From Flavobacterium piscisymbiosum (GTDB lineage: Bacteria; Bacteroidota; Bacteroidia; Flavobacteriales; Flavobacteriaceae): a stretch of 64,000 bases of DNA. Made by a program: the position numbers and the translations under genes. Positions within the stretch are counted from its first letter, which is position 1, and every line of letters starts with the position of its first letter. The notes under the pieces are model-generated. The model was not told the origin of the DNA and searched no databases. It saw only the letters and a program-made list of their open reading frames with translations. Positions 36,531 through 45,940 of this stretch are shown here, one piece after another. The stretch spans positions 6,076,001 through 6,140,000 of the forward strand of contig NZ_JAJJMM010000001.1 in the NCBI RefSeq assembly GCF_020905295.1, given 5' to 3'.

Positions 36531-39446
36531 TCATCTTAAACAATCTCTTAAAATAGTGACCGGATGCATTGCTTTTCTATTCGTGCCGTCAAAAATCTGA
36601 TGGCGGCAACTTGTTCCTGCAGCAGCAATTGCTGTTGTGGCTTCGGTTGTACGAATTTTTGGAAACAGCGTATCCTCGCCCATTTGCATACTAATTTCGT
36701 AATGCTCTTTTTCGTAACCAAATGAACCCGCCATACCGCAACAACCTGAATTATAAATGGTAACCGAACTGTTTTTGGGCAAATTCAGCATGACAAACGA
36801 AGCTTCAATAGTACTTAATGACTTTTGATGGCAATGTCCGTGAATTTTTATTGTTTTCTCGGTATCCGAAAATTGTCCCGAATGGATTTTTCCGTTTATT
36901 ATTTCTCTTTTAAAGAATTCTTCGATCGTAAAAGTATTTTTCGATAACTTTTCGGCGCCCTCTTTATCATAGGCCAATCGAATGTATTCGTCTCTAAAAG
37001 TTAATATTGCCGAAGGTTCTATTCCGATTAATGGCGTATTTTCAGCAATTAAATCTTTGAAAATAGCCACATTTTTATTGGCAATATCCTGCGCTTCTTC
37101 CAGAAAACCTTTCGATATAAAAGCTCTTCCGCTTTCTTCGTGATCTATTATAAGTACTTCGTAACCTATTTTGGTTAGTAATTCATAAGCATCAATCCCT
37201 ACCGAAACATCATAATAATTTGTAAATTCATCACAGAAAAGATAGACTTTTCCGTTTTCGAAAGTATTATTTACAGCTGATTTTTTATTTTTTTCGTACC
37301 ATTTTCTAAAAGTTGTCGGCGCTAATAAAGGCACTTGTCTTTTTGGTGCGATTCCCATACTTTTTTTAACCAAAGGTAAATTGGCAACAAAATTGGTCAT
37401 AGAAGGTGCAATGCTTCCTAATTTATTGAGTTTTGAATTGAAAGCAAAGATTTTATTTCGAACAGAAAATCCGTTTGCTTTTTGATATTGGTACAAAAAC
37501 TCCGATTTTAAAGTCGCCACATCTACATTACTTGGGCATTCGCTGGCACAGGCTTTACAGCTTACACAGAGCTCGAATACCTTGTACAATTCTTCATGAT
37601 CGAATTTATTGTCTTTTTCAGAATGCGTTAGATATTCTCTCAACGCATTGGCTCTGGCGCGAGTGGTATCTTTCTCGTTTCGTGTGGCACGGTAACTCGG
37701 ACACAAAGTTCCTCCTGCCGATGGCAATTTCCTGCAATCGCCTGAACCATTGCATTTTTCGGCAGCACGCAAAATTCCCATACTGTCTGAGAAATCCTGA
37801 ATTGTTTTTATATCCGGTTCTACTCTTCCTGCTTCAAATCGAAGATTTTCATCCATTTTAGAAGCATTTACAATTTTTCCAACGTTTAAAATTGTATCAG
37901 GATCAAATGCTTTTTTTATTCGTTTTAGCAGTTCATAATTTTTATCCCCAATCATAAAAGGCAGAAACTCTCCTCGCAAAATTCCGTCGCCATGTTCACC
38001 GCTTAACGAACCTTTGTATTTTTTTACCAAATGAGCGACTTCCGTTGATATATTTCTAAACTGGTGTAATCCTTCTTTTGTTTTTAAATTGATCTTCGGA
38101 CGTAAATGCAGTTCTCCGGCTCCGGCATGTGCATAATAAATGGCGCTTTGTCCATGTCTTTCCATCATGGCAGCAAAATCGGCAATATAATTGGGTAAAT
38201 CACTTAGTTCAACCGCTGTATCTTCAATAGAATCGGCTGCTTTATCATCGCCAACAATACTTCCTAAAAGTCCCAAACCTGCTTTACGAACTTCATTTAC
38301 TTTATCAATATCAGCACCGTAAATTTTAGGCAAAGCATATCCAAAATTATTAGCTTCAAGATCTTTAATCAAAGCATCGGCTTGCAATTCGGCATCTTCC
38401 ATGCTAATATGCGATCCTACTTCAAGCATAATAACCGCTTTTGGTTCTCCCACAATAAAAAATCGGTTTTTAGATTGTTCCCTATTGGTTTTGGTACAAT
38501 CTAAAATCGTATCATCCATCATTTCGCAGGTGTACAAATGATGTTTCATTGCTACAACGACAGCTTCTAAACTTTCCTGAATGGTATGAAAATGCGCCAC
38601 AACCATAATGTTGTTTGTTGGCGGTAAATCGTCTACTTTTAAGGTAATTTCTGTAGTAAATGCCAGAGTCCCTTCGCTTCCGCAAAGTAATTTCCCTAAA
38701 TTGATTGTATTTTCTGTTCCCGAAAATAATTCTGATTTTAATAATGCATCAATGGCATAACCTGTATTTCGTCTGTGAATTTCAGGTTTTGGAAACTCCC
38801 TGTTAATTTCTTCCTGATTTTCTTTGTTCGAAAGTTCCTCGTAAATCGTTTTATAAATTTTATTTTCTAAAGAATCTCCTTTTGTCTTTTCGATAAAGTC
38901 TTCCGAAGTTAAATCTTTAAATACCGCAAGACTTCCGTCACTTAAAACCGCTTTTATCTCTACAATTTTATCGCGGGTAACGCCGTAACGTATCGAAGTT
39001 GTTCCAGATGAATTATTCCCAACCATTCCCCCAATCATACATCGATTTGTTGTTGAGGTAGTTGGACTAAAAAATAAACCGTGTGGTTTTAAATACAAAT
39101 TCAGCTCATCGCGAATTACGCCGGGCTGCACTGTTATGGTTTTCTTTTCGGCATCAAAAGCAACAATTTTTGTAAAATGTTTAGAGACATCTACAATTAT
39201 TCCGTTTCCCACCGTTTGTCCGGCCAAAGATGTTCCGGCTGTTCTGGGTGTTATCGAAATATTGTTTTTTGCCGCAAAGCGAATAATCTTAGCAATATCT
39301 TCTACTGATTTTGGAATTGCAACTGCTTCAGGCATAATCCTATACGCAGAAGCATCTGTAGCATATAATTTCTTATAAAGCTCATCGTAAAAAAGAGTTC
39401 CCTCTAATGAATCTGAAAGTTGCTGTAATGGGAGAAGACTGGACAT
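36531..39446 (-). CDS. FAD- and FeS-binding oxidoreductase (GlcD-GlcF fusion), probable D-lactate dehydrogenase
   Basis: 971 residues. The N-terminal half is a GlcD/Dld FAD domain (PRTAGTSLAGQTVGNGIIVD, GGMVGNNSSGTTSIRYG, GEHGDGILRGEF). The C-terminal half is a GlcF-like iron-sulphur unit: CNGSGDC, CVSCKACASECPSNVD (4Fe-4S ligands), HGHCHQKS and the CCG-type motif SGCCGMAGSFG. Such fusions (YdiJ-like) oxidise 2-hydroxyacids at the membrane and pass electrons to the respiratory chain. MurQ, encoded at 49318, releases D-lactate, so D-lactate is the natural substrate to propose; D-2-hydroxyglutarate or glycolate are alternatives. No signal peptide is seen, so it is cytoplasmic. It lies downstream of nagB with a hairpin in between. 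Confidence 0.85.
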   Translation of the reverse strand: MSSLLPLQQLSDSLEGTLFYDELYKKLYATDASAYRIMPEAVAIPKSVEDIAKIIRFAAKNNISITPRTAGTSLAGQTVGNGIIVDVSKHFTKIVAFDAEKKTITVQPGVIRDELNLYLKPHGLFFSPTTSTTNRCMIGGMVGNNSSGTTSIRYGVTRDKIVEIKAVLSDGSLAVFKDLTSEDFIEKTKGDSLENKIYKTIYEELSNKENQEEINREFPKPEIHRRNTGYAIDALLKSELFSGTENTINLGKLLCGSEGTLAFTTEITLKVDDLPPTNNIMVVAHFHTIQESLEAVVVAMKHHLYTCEMMDDTILDCTKTNREQSKNRFFIVGEPKAVIMLEVGSHISMEDAELQADALIKDLEANNFGYALPKIYGADIDKVNEVRKAGLGLLGSIVGDDKAADSIEDTAVELSDLPNYIADFAAMMERHGQSAIYYAHAGAGELHLRPKINLKTKEGLHQFRNISTEVAHLVKKYKGSLSGEHGDGILRGEFLPFMIGDKNYELLKRIKKAFDPDTILNVGKIVNASKMDENLRFEAGRVEPDIKTIQDFSDSMGILRAAEKCNGSGDCRKLPSAGGTLCPSYRATRNEKDTTRARANALREYLTHSEKDNKFDHEELYKVFELCVSCKACASECPSNVDVATLKSEFLYQYQKANGFSVRNKIFAFNSKLNKLGSIAPSMTNFVANLPLVKKSMGIAPKRQVPLLAPTTFRKWYEKNKKSAVNNTFENGKVYLFCDEFTNYYDVSVGIDAYELLTKIGYEVLIIDHEESGRAFISKGFLEEAQDIANKNVAIFKDLIAENTPLIGIEPSAILTFRDEYIRLAYDKEGAEKLSKNTFTIEEFFKREIINGKIHSGQFSDTEKTIKIHGHCHQKSLSTIEASFVMLNLPKNSSVTIYNSGCCGMAGSFGYEKEHYEISMQMGEDTLFPKIRTTEATTAIAAAGTSCRHQIFDGTNRKAMHPVTILRDCLR

Positions 39447-39506
39447 TTTATTGGTTGGTTTGCTTTTGGTTGGTAATTTGAAAAATTTATTTTGATTGTG
39501 TTATTT

Positions 39507-39539
39507 AAACCTGACGGGTTTTGAAAACCCGTCAGGTTT
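39507..39539 (-). terminator. Palindromic hairpin after the nagB fusion
   Basis: A perfect 16-bp inverted repeat, AAACCTGACGGGTTTT (39507-39522) with AAAACCCGTCAGGTTT (39524-39539), 33 bases beyond the nagB stop. It is a variant of the CCTAACAGG hairpin family. Confidence 0.75.
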
Positions 39540-39571
39540 ATCACTGAAAAAGGTTAACTTTTCAGAAATTA

Positions 39572-41497
39572 CTAATAATCAAAACGTTTAAAAGCTTCGA
39601 TCGCTTCATATTCTGCCAATCCTAAATCATCGTATAGAATTGCTGTGTTTTTGTTACGGTCTTCGGCTCTCACCCAAAATTCTCTTGAGTCGTTTCCTTG
39701 AAACATAACCCGGTCTTTTTGAGATTGGTGGTATAAAATGGCGCTTCGTTTTAGTAATACTTCTGATGGAGAAAGCGGAACGGCCATATCAATTTCGTGA
39801 ATGTCCCATTCGTGCCAAGCTCCTCTGTATAACCATAACCAGCAATCATCCATATATTTCTCCGGTTTTAATTCTTTCATAGCAGCAAAAATCGCATTTA
39901 GACAAACTTCGTGCGTTCCGTGTGGGTCTGCCAGATCTCCCGCGGCAAATACCTGATGAGGTTTTATTTTGGCGATAATATCTTTTACAATGGCAATATC
40001 TTCAGGACCTAAAGGATTTTTCTTTACCTGTCCTGTTTCGTAAAACGGAAGATCTAAAAAGTGTGTATTTTCATCTTTTAAACCTATATATCTTGTAGCG
40101 GCATAAGATTCTCTTCTTCGGATTAATCCTTTTAATTTTCGAACTTCAAGAGAATCAATTTGATTTTCGGATTTACTATTTAAAAAATCAATCACCGATT
40201 TAAAGTTGATTCCGCTTGCAGCATCACCAACAAAATCTTTGGCAACCTCAGCAAATTTTAATGCTTCGTCATCTGTAACCGCTATATTTCCTGAAGTTTG
40301 ATATACAACATGTACATCGTGACCTTGTTTTATTAATTTTGAAAAAGTTCCTCCCATAGAAATCACATCATCATCAGGATGCGGACTAAAAAGAATTACT
40401 CGTTTTTTTGCAGGATTGGCTCTTTCCGGACGATGAGAATCATCTGTATTTGGTTTTCCGCCTGGCCAGCCTGTAATAGTATGTTGCAAAACATTGAACA
40501 TATTAATATTTAAATCATATGCGGAACCTTCCTGAGCTAAAAGATCCGACATTCCGTTGTTGTTGTAATCTCTGTCGGTCAATTTTAATATTGATTGTTG
40601 GGTTTCTCTGCAAAGCCAAACAATTGCTTTGCTTTTTAATTCCTGTGTCCAGGTACATCCGCCCACTAACCATGGTGTTTCGAATCGGGTTAATTCAGAT
40701 GCAGAAAATTGGTCTAATACGAAAGTGGCATTAGTATGATTTTGCAAAAAAGTAGCAGGAACATCCGACGTTATTTCGCCCTGAATTGTTCTTTTTATAA
40801 TAGAAGCTTTATTTTGTCCCCACGCCATTAGTACAATTCTTTTAGATCTAAGAATTGTCGAAACTCCCATTGTGATGGCTCTTTTAGGAACGTTGTCGAT
40901 TCCGTTAAAATCAGATGAAGCATCGACTCTTGTAATATGATCCAGTGTAATAATTCTGGTTCCTGAATTGATGTGTGATCCCGGTTCGTTGAAACCTACG
41001 TGACCGGTACGCCCAATTCCTAAAAGCTGAAAATCAAGCCCTCCGGCTTCTTTTATTTTCAATTCATAATCAACGCAATATTGATTCAGTTCTTCGATCG
41101 CAACGGTTCCGTCAGGGATGTTTACATTTTCCGGTTTAATATCGATGTGATTAAAAAGATATTGATGCATGAAGTAATGGTAGCTCTGACGGTTCTCTTT
41201 GGTCATTGGATAATATTCATCCAGATTAAAAGAGATGACATTGTAAAAACTAAGACCATCTTCTTTGTGCATGCGTACCAATTCTTCGTATACTTTTATA
41301 GGTGATGATCCTGTGGCAAGACCTAAAACACAAGATTCATTGTTGGCTTGTTTTGAACGGATTAATTCGGCTATTTCCTGAGCAACTATTTTTGAACCCT
41401 GAACAGAATTATCAAAAATCACGTTATGATTTTTTTCAAATCGGGTTTCTTCAAATTTCCCGGGAATGTCGTAAGCCAAAGAAGTATTCGTTTTCAT
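39572..41497 (-). CDS. nagB: Glucosamine-6-phosphate deaminase fused to PIG-L/LmbE deacetylase
   Basis: 641 residues. Residues about 20-290 are NagB: GLATGSSPIKVYEELVR, FNLDEYYP, GIGRTGHVGFNEPGS. NagB turns glucosamine-6-phosphate into fructose-6-phosphate and ammonia. From about residue 365 a PIG-L/LmbE-type deacetylase follows, with the zinc motif SPHPDDDVISMGG and a later DPHGTHEV. No separate nagA is seen in the window, so this domain may deacetylate GlcNAc-6-phosphate and make one enzyme do both steps. No signal peptide is seen; it is cytoplasmic. The gene has its own promoter and the candidate DeoR-type operator upstream (41561-41609), and stands next to the regulator. Confidence 0.9.
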   Translation of the reverse strand: MKTNTSLAYDIPGKFEETRFEKNHNVIFDNSVQGSKIVAQEIAELIRSKQANNESCVLGLATGSSPIKVYEELVRMHKEDGLSFYNVISFNLDEYYPMTKENRQSYHYFMHQYLFNHIDIKPENVNIPDGTVAIEELNQYCVDYELKIKEAGGLDFQLLGIGRTGHVGFNEPGSHINSGTRIITLDHITRVDASSDFNGIDNVPKRAITMGVSTILRSKRIVLMAWGQNKASIIKRTIQGEITSDVPATFLQNHTNATFVLDQFSASELTRFETPWLVGGCTWTQELKSKAIVWLCRETQQSILKLTDRDYNNNGMSDLLAQEGSAYDLNINMFNVLQHTITGWPGGKPNTDDSHRPERANPAKKRVILFSPHPDDDVISMGGTFSKLIKQGHDVHVVYQTSGNIAVTDDEALKFAEVAKDFVGDAASGINFKSVIDFLNSKSENQIDSLEVRKLKGLIRRRESYAATRYIGLKDENTHFLDLPFYETGQVKKNPLGPEDIAIVKDIIAKIKPHQVFAAGDLADPHGTHEVCLNAIFAAMKELKPEKYMDDCWLWLYRGAWHEWDIHEIDMAVPLSPSEVLLKRSAILYHQSQKDRVMFQGNDSREFWVRAEDRNKNTAILYDDLGLAEYEAIEAFKRFDY

Positions 41498-41527
41498 AAT
41501 ATATCTAAGTTAAAAAATTAGTTTTAA

Positions 41528-41555
41528 CAAATATAGATACAAAAAACAGAACAAA
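41528..41555 (-). promoter_or_regulatory. Candidate nagB promoter
   Basis: On the - strand, TATATTTG (41535-41528) matches the Bacteroidota -7 consensus TAnnTTTG. The nearest TTTG (41555-41552) is only 16 bases upstream, shorter than the usual 19-21, which would fit a promoter that needs an activator. The start codon is 31 bases further downstream. Confidence 0.6.
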
Positions 41556-41560
41556 TACAT

Positions 41561-41609
41561 TATTTTGCGTTATTTAACAAAATAAAATTCAAATAACGCA
41601 AAATAACGC
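41561..41609. promoter_or_regulatory. Candidate operator of the DeoR-family regulator, nagB side
   Basis: TATTTTGCGTTATTT (41561-41575) and AAATAACGCAAAATA (41591-41605) form a perfect 15-bp inverted repeat with a 15-base spacer. A further AACGCA at 41604-41609 makes a direct repeat of AAATAACGCA. On the nagB strand, 41606-41586 is identical over 21 bases to 42522-42542 in front of susC, and both end 49-50 bases before a TATATTTG element. Confidence 0.75.
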
Positions 41610-41633
41610 AAAAAATACTGATTGAATTTTAAA

Positions 41634-42383
41634 CTATAGGATAAAAACGCCAGATTTTCTGTATTCTTCCAACTTTAAATCATTAGGATCTAATTCGGTT
41701 ACGATCGTATCCAAAAGATTCAAATCGCAAACAACATGAGGCATTTTAGTATTTAGTTTATCCGAAGAAAACATAGATACAACCCTATCAGAAGCCTCTA
41801 TCATGGCTTTTTTGACAATTGAGATCTCATATCCAATCTCCGTTAAACCTTGTTTTATATTAATACTGCTCGCACCTATAAAACAAATATCGGCTTTAAT
41901 TTTAGATACGACCTGAATCACATCCATACCAATTGTTACCATTGCATTTTTCTGCATTTTGCCACCAATAAATATTAAGTCGATATTGGGATGCTGGGAT
42001 AATTGCATGGCGATTGGTAAACTATATGTATATATTGTAGCTTTTAAATCTGAAGGAATCAACTTTGCGAAAACTAAATTAGTGCTTCCACCACTCATTA
42101 TAATAACCTGTCCGTCATGTAATAAAGACAGTGCTTTTGTCACGATCTTTTTCTTTTCATCTTCGGCAGCTATATCAATATTAAAAATATCAACGGATTT
42201 TTCCGAAACCTGCACAGCACCGCCATATACCTTTTCTAGTAGCTTTTTGCTGTCTAATTCGTTTAAATCACGTCTAATTGTATCTTCCGATAAATCCAGA
42301 GCCAAAGCCAAATCTGTTGTGACAACTTTCTGCTCTTCAATCAGCTTAGTCATTATATATTTATGTCTTTCGGCTTTCAGCAT
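41634..42383 (-). CDS. DeoR/GlpR-family transcriptional regulator
   Basis: 249 residues, the normal length. The N-terminal winged helix-turn-helix (ERHKYIMTKLIEEQKVVTTDLALALDLSEDTIRRDLNELDSKKLLEKVYGG, in part) is the DeoR signature. The C-terminal sensor domain (VIIMSGGSTNLVFAKLI, FIGGKMQ, ADICFIGASSI) belongs to the family that binds phosphorylated sugars. It lies between the two arms of the salvage locus, transcribed away from susC and in line with nagB. The paired operator candidates on both sides make it the likely local regulator, with an amino-sugar phosphate (for example GlcNAc-6-P or MurNAc-6-P) as the inferred signal. Confidence 0.88.
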   Translation of the reverse strand: MLKAERHKYIMTKLIEEQKVVTTDLALALDLSEDTIRRDLNELDSKKLLEKVYGGAVQVSEKSVDIFNIDIAAEDEKKKIVTKALSLLHDGQVIIMSGGSTNLVFAKLIPSDLKATIYTYSLPIAMQLSQHPNIDLIFIGGKMQKNAMVTIGMDVIQVVSKIKADICFIGASSINIKQGLTEIGYEISIVKKAMIEASDRVVSMFSSDKLNTKMPHVVCDLNLLDTIVTELDPNDLKLEEYRKSGVFIL

Positions 42384-42408
42384 TTTCTTAAAAAGTTAAA
42401 ATTCAGCA

Positions 42409-42416
42409 CAAATATA
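42409..42416 (-). promoter_or_regulatory. Candidate -7 element of the regulator gene
   Basis: TATATTTG on the - strand, 25 bases before the regulator start, identical to the -7 elements proposed for nagB and susC. No good -33 TTTG is seen at the usual spacing. Confidence 0.45.
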
Positions 42417-42521
42417 TCAAATATTTCAATTGAATAGCAGGACTTTTGTAGGAAACTGCAATAGTTTGCATAATTCTATACAATATTATAAAGCAGAAAG
42501 ATTTTACATATTAAATATGCA

Positions 42522-42599
42522 TTATTTTGCGTTATTTGAATTAATTTTCGAAAAAAAGTTCAAAATACTGCATTTATATGCAATAAATAAATATATTTG
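42522..42599 (+). promoter_or_regulatory. Candidate susC promoter with shared operator
   Basis: The operator candidate (42522-42542, TTATTTTGCGTTATTT...) is followed 18 bases later by CAAAATA (42561-42567) and then by the -7 element TATATTTG (42592-42599). The nagB region has the same parts with the same 18-base gap and nearly equal distances to its -7 element. There is no -33 TTTG, which suggests an activated promoter. The susC start codon is 29 bases further on. Confidence 0.7.
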
Positions 42600-42628
42600 C
42601 TCAACAACCATTAAAAAACCAAATAATC

Positions 42629-45600
42629 ATGAAAAAATTATTCCTTATTTCATTGTTGGTTTTGTTCATTCAAGTAACATTTGGGCAAACAAAAACAATT
42701 ACCGGAACTGTAAAAAACAAGGCGGACGGGTTTCCTATACCTGGAGTTAGTATCCTGATTCAGGGAACTAAAACAGGTACGACTACCGACTTTGACGGAA
42801 ACTACAGTATCCCTGCCTCACCAGGGCAAAGCTTAGTTTTCAGCTACATGGGATCTGAGACGCAAGTGGTAAAAATTGACGGGCAAGCAAAAATCAACGT
42901 TTCTCTTGCTGAGGCTACTTCAAAGCTGGACGAAGTTGTTATTGTGGGATTCTCTTCTCAGAAAAAAACAAACTTAACCGGAGCTGTTGCCTCAATCGAT
43001 GTAGCTAAAACAATTGGAAGCCGACCTCTTACAGATGTAAGTAAAGCATTACAAGGTACTACACCCGGTGTAAATGTTAGTTTTAACTCAGGGAATATCA
43101 ATCGTACGGCGAATATTAACATACGTGGAGCCGGAACTATTAATGGTTCAGACGCTCCTTTAATATTAGTTGATGGAGTTCCTACAGATTTATCGCTTAT
43201 TAACCCAAATGATATTGCAACCATGACGGTACTTAAAGATGCTGCTTCGGCTTCTATCTATGGTGCGCGTGCTGCTTTTGGGGTGGTATTGATTACAACT
43301 AAAGGAGGAAAAACGGGAGAAGGAAAAGTAAGATTCTCTTATTCTGCCAATACCGCTTTTACAAATCCAATTTCTACGTTACAATTCTTAGATCCAACAG
43401 AAGAAATTCCGGGACTAATTGCTGCAGGAACACGTACCGATGGTGCTGTACCGGAAATTTTTGGGGCAAACTACAATACTTTACTTGCCGGAATTAAAAA
43501 CTGGAAAGAAAAATATGCAAACAATCGTACCAGTCATGAAATGGTTTATGGTGAAGACTGGGAGATTAAAAATGGTACACCTTATTTCTACAGAGTTTGG
43601 GACGCTAATAAAGAATTGTATGCAAACAATGCGCTTCAGACTACTCACAATCTTTCTGCACAAGGTAACTTAGGAGACAAAAGTTCTTTCTTTGCTTCGT
43701 TTGCCCTTACTAACCAAGAGGGTATGTTGAGAGTAAATCAGGAACAAAGACAAAGAACCAACATCAATTTAGGATTCACTACAAAATTGGCCGACTGGCT
43801 TACGGGTGATTTCAAAGTAATGACTATTAACAGTACATACGACCAGCCATTTAACTACTATGGCGGTTCTGGTACTGATGATACAAGTTATGGTGGTTAT
43901 TTTGGATATGCACTTCGCTGGGGACAATATTTTCCTAATTTTGGAACATACAGAGGCTATAATTTCCGCACTGCGGGAGGATATATCGCTAATGCCTCAA
44001 GAAATGAAAACGTTAAACGCAATAACAGGTTAAGTGCTAAATTTACAGCAGATATTACAAAAGACTTCAATGTAATTGCTGAGGTTAGCAGTGTAACTGA
44101 AACATACAACAGAAAACAAAATGGTGGTAAATTCTTAGCATGGGACAGCTGGTCTGCGATGCCATACGATGCTACAACAATTCAAACTGCAATTCCTGCA
44201 ACTCTTGAAGCCGGAAATGATTACGTAGCACAATCTAAATCAGAGTCTGTTACCAATGTTGTAAATATTTATGCTAACTATAAAAAACAAATCAACAAAC
44301 ATAGTTTCAAAGTTTTAGGAGGTTTTAACTCAGAGTGGCAGGATTTCTCTCGTAACTATGCCAGAAGAAATACACTTTTAGACAAATCAAAACCGGAGTT
44401 TAATCTTGCAGTAGGAGAACAATTTGTTTCAGGATCTGCAAATACTTCTTTGAATCCGGCAGAAACAACATATTCTATTGCAGGTTTCTTTGCTCGTGTT
44501 AACTACGATTACAACGGAATTTACTTATTAGAATTAAATGCTCGTTACGATGGTTCTTCAAAATTCCCTACCAACGAACAATGGGGATTCTTCCCTTCTG
44601 CTTCTGTAGGATATAAAATTGTGAATGAAAAATTCATGGAAAGCACACGTGGTTGGTTAAACGACCTTAAAATACGTGGTTCTATTGGTGCAATCGGAAA
44701 TCAAAACGTAGGAAATAATGCCTTCTTATCGATCATGAACTCCGCTAATCCTTCATGGGTAAATAGTGGTTCTACATTGCCTCCTTCTACAGGTTTACCA
44801 ACTAATGTTGATCCTTCATTAACCTGGGAAAAAGTATACACAAAAGATGTAGGTATTGATATTAAAATATTAGATATGCTTGGTGCTTCTTTCGACTGGT
44901 ACCAACGTGATACAAAAGGAATGTTGGCTCCTGGTATAACACTTCCGGGTTCTTTTGGTCAAAATGCAGCTCAAACCAACTCAGGAAACATGAGAACAAG
45001 AGGGTGGGAATTGTCTTTGAACTTTAATAAAAACTTAAGCGAAAATGCTTCGGTATTTGTTGATGTGGCTTTATCTGATTACAAATCTGTAATTACAAAA
45101 TGGAACAATACTTCTAAATTATTAGGTTTAGTTACTCCTACTACATATCCTTATTATGATGGATTCGAAATTGGACAAATTTGGGGTTTAACCAGCGACA
45201 GACTTCTTCAGGCGGATGACGTAATTACCAATAACGGTAAAACGGTAAATGGTGTTGATTACTCTAAAACAATGGTAGGTAACTTTAAATACGGAGCGGG
45301 AGATGTACATTATGTAGATCTTGACGGAGACGGAGTTATCAGTCGTGGTGCAGGAACTGCAGACGATCACGGAGATTTGAAAAAAATTGGTAACACAACG
45401 CCACGTTACAAATACGGTATTACATTAGGTGGAAAATACCGCGGATTTGATATTTCAGGTTTCTTTCAGGGAGTTGGAAAACGTGATTACTGGGCTGCTT
45501 CAGATGCTGTATTGCCTTTCTATCGTGCACCTCAGCAAATGTATGCCAACCAGGCTGATTACTGGACACCGGAAAATACTCAGGCTTACTGGCCAAATCC

Positions 45601-45916
45601 ATATTATGGAAACGAAGCCAATACTCTTGGCGCAGGTACTTCAGGTTCAAACAACTTTGTGAGCTCTACAAGATATTTATTAGACATGTCTTATTTCCGT
45701 CTAAAAAATGTTACTCTTGGATATTCATTGCCAAAAGACTTAGTAAAAAGAGCTTTTTTAGAGAAAGTAAGAATTTATGCTTCGGGCGAAAACTTAGTAA
45801 CATGGGCAGACAAACGTCTTCCTGTTGACCCTGAAATTGATGAAACAGAGGTGTTCTGGGGAAGAGCTTATCCTTATACCAAAACAATCTCTTTTGGTGT
45901 TGAGCTTGCTTTCTAA
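42629..45916 (+). CDS. SusC-like TonB-dependent outer-membrane transporter
   Basis: 1095 residues. A signal peptide (MKKLFLISLLVLFIQVTFGQ) is followed by a carboxypeptidase-D regulatory-like domain (TGTVKNKADGFPIPGVSILI, residues about 25-105), then the plug with DEVVIVGFSSQKK, a TonB-box-like segment, and LILVDGVP, TMTVLKDAASASIYGARAAFG. The rest is a beta-barrel ending in an aromatic residue (SFGVELAF), as outer-membrane barrels do. It imports oligosaccharides together with the SusD lipoprotein encoded 25 bases downstream. The setting points to peptidoglycan glycan fragments or GlcNAc-containing oligomers as cargo. It is expressed from the promoter that carries the candidate operator. Confidence 0.93.
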   Translation: MKKLFLISLLVLFIQVTFGQTKTITGTVKNKADGFPIPGVSILIQGTKTGTTTDFDGNYSIPASPGQSLVFSYMGSETQVVKIDGQAKINVSLAEATSKLDEVVIVGFSSQKKTNLTGAVASIDVAKTIGSRPLTDVSKALQGTTPGVNVSFNSGNINRTANINIRGAGTINGSDAPLILVDGVPTDLSLINPNDIATMTVLKDAASASIYGARAAFGVVLITTKGGKTGEGKVRFSYSANTAFTNPISTLQFLDPTEEIPGLIAAGTRTDGAVPEIFGANYNTLLAGIKNWKEKYANNRTSHEMVYGEDWEIKNGTPYFYRVWDANKELYANNALQTTHNLSAQGNLGDKSSFFASFALTNQEGMLRVNQEQRQRTNINLGFTTKLADWLTGDFKVMTINSTYDQPFNYYGGSGTDDTSYGGYFGYALRWGQYFPNFGTYRGYNFRTAGGYIANASRNENVKRNNRLSAKFTADITKDFNVIAEVSSVTETYNRKQNGGKFLAWDSWSAMPYDATTIQTAIPATLEAGNDYVAQSKSESVTNVVNIYANYKKQINKHSFKVLGGFNSEWQDFSRNYARRNTLLDKSKPEFNLAVGEQFVSGSANTSLNPAETTYSIAGFFARVNYDYNGIYLLELNARYDGSSKFPTNEQWGFFPSASVGYKIVNEKFMESTRGWLNDLKIRGSIGAIGNQNVGNNAFLSIMNSANPSWVNSGSTLPPSTGLPTNVDPSLTWEKVYTKDVGIDIKILDMLGASFDWYQRDTKGMLAPGITLPGSFGQNAAQTNSGNMRTRGWELSLNFNKNLSENASVFVDVALSDYKSVITKWNNTSKLLGLVTPTTYPYYDGFEIGQIWGLTSDRLLQADDVITNNGKTVNGVDYSKTMVGNFKYGAGDVHYVDLDGDGVISRGAGTADDHGDLKKIGNTTPRYKYGITLGGKYRGFDISGFFQGVGKRDYWAASDAVLPFYRAPQQMYANQADYWTPENTQAYWPNPYYGNEANTLGAGTSGSNNFVSSTRYLLDMSYFRLKNVTLGYSLPKDLVKRAFLEKVRIYASGENLVTWADKRLPVDPEIDETEVFWGRAYPYTKTISFGVELAF

Positions 45917-45940
45917 TACTAACTATTCAAAACTTTTAAA

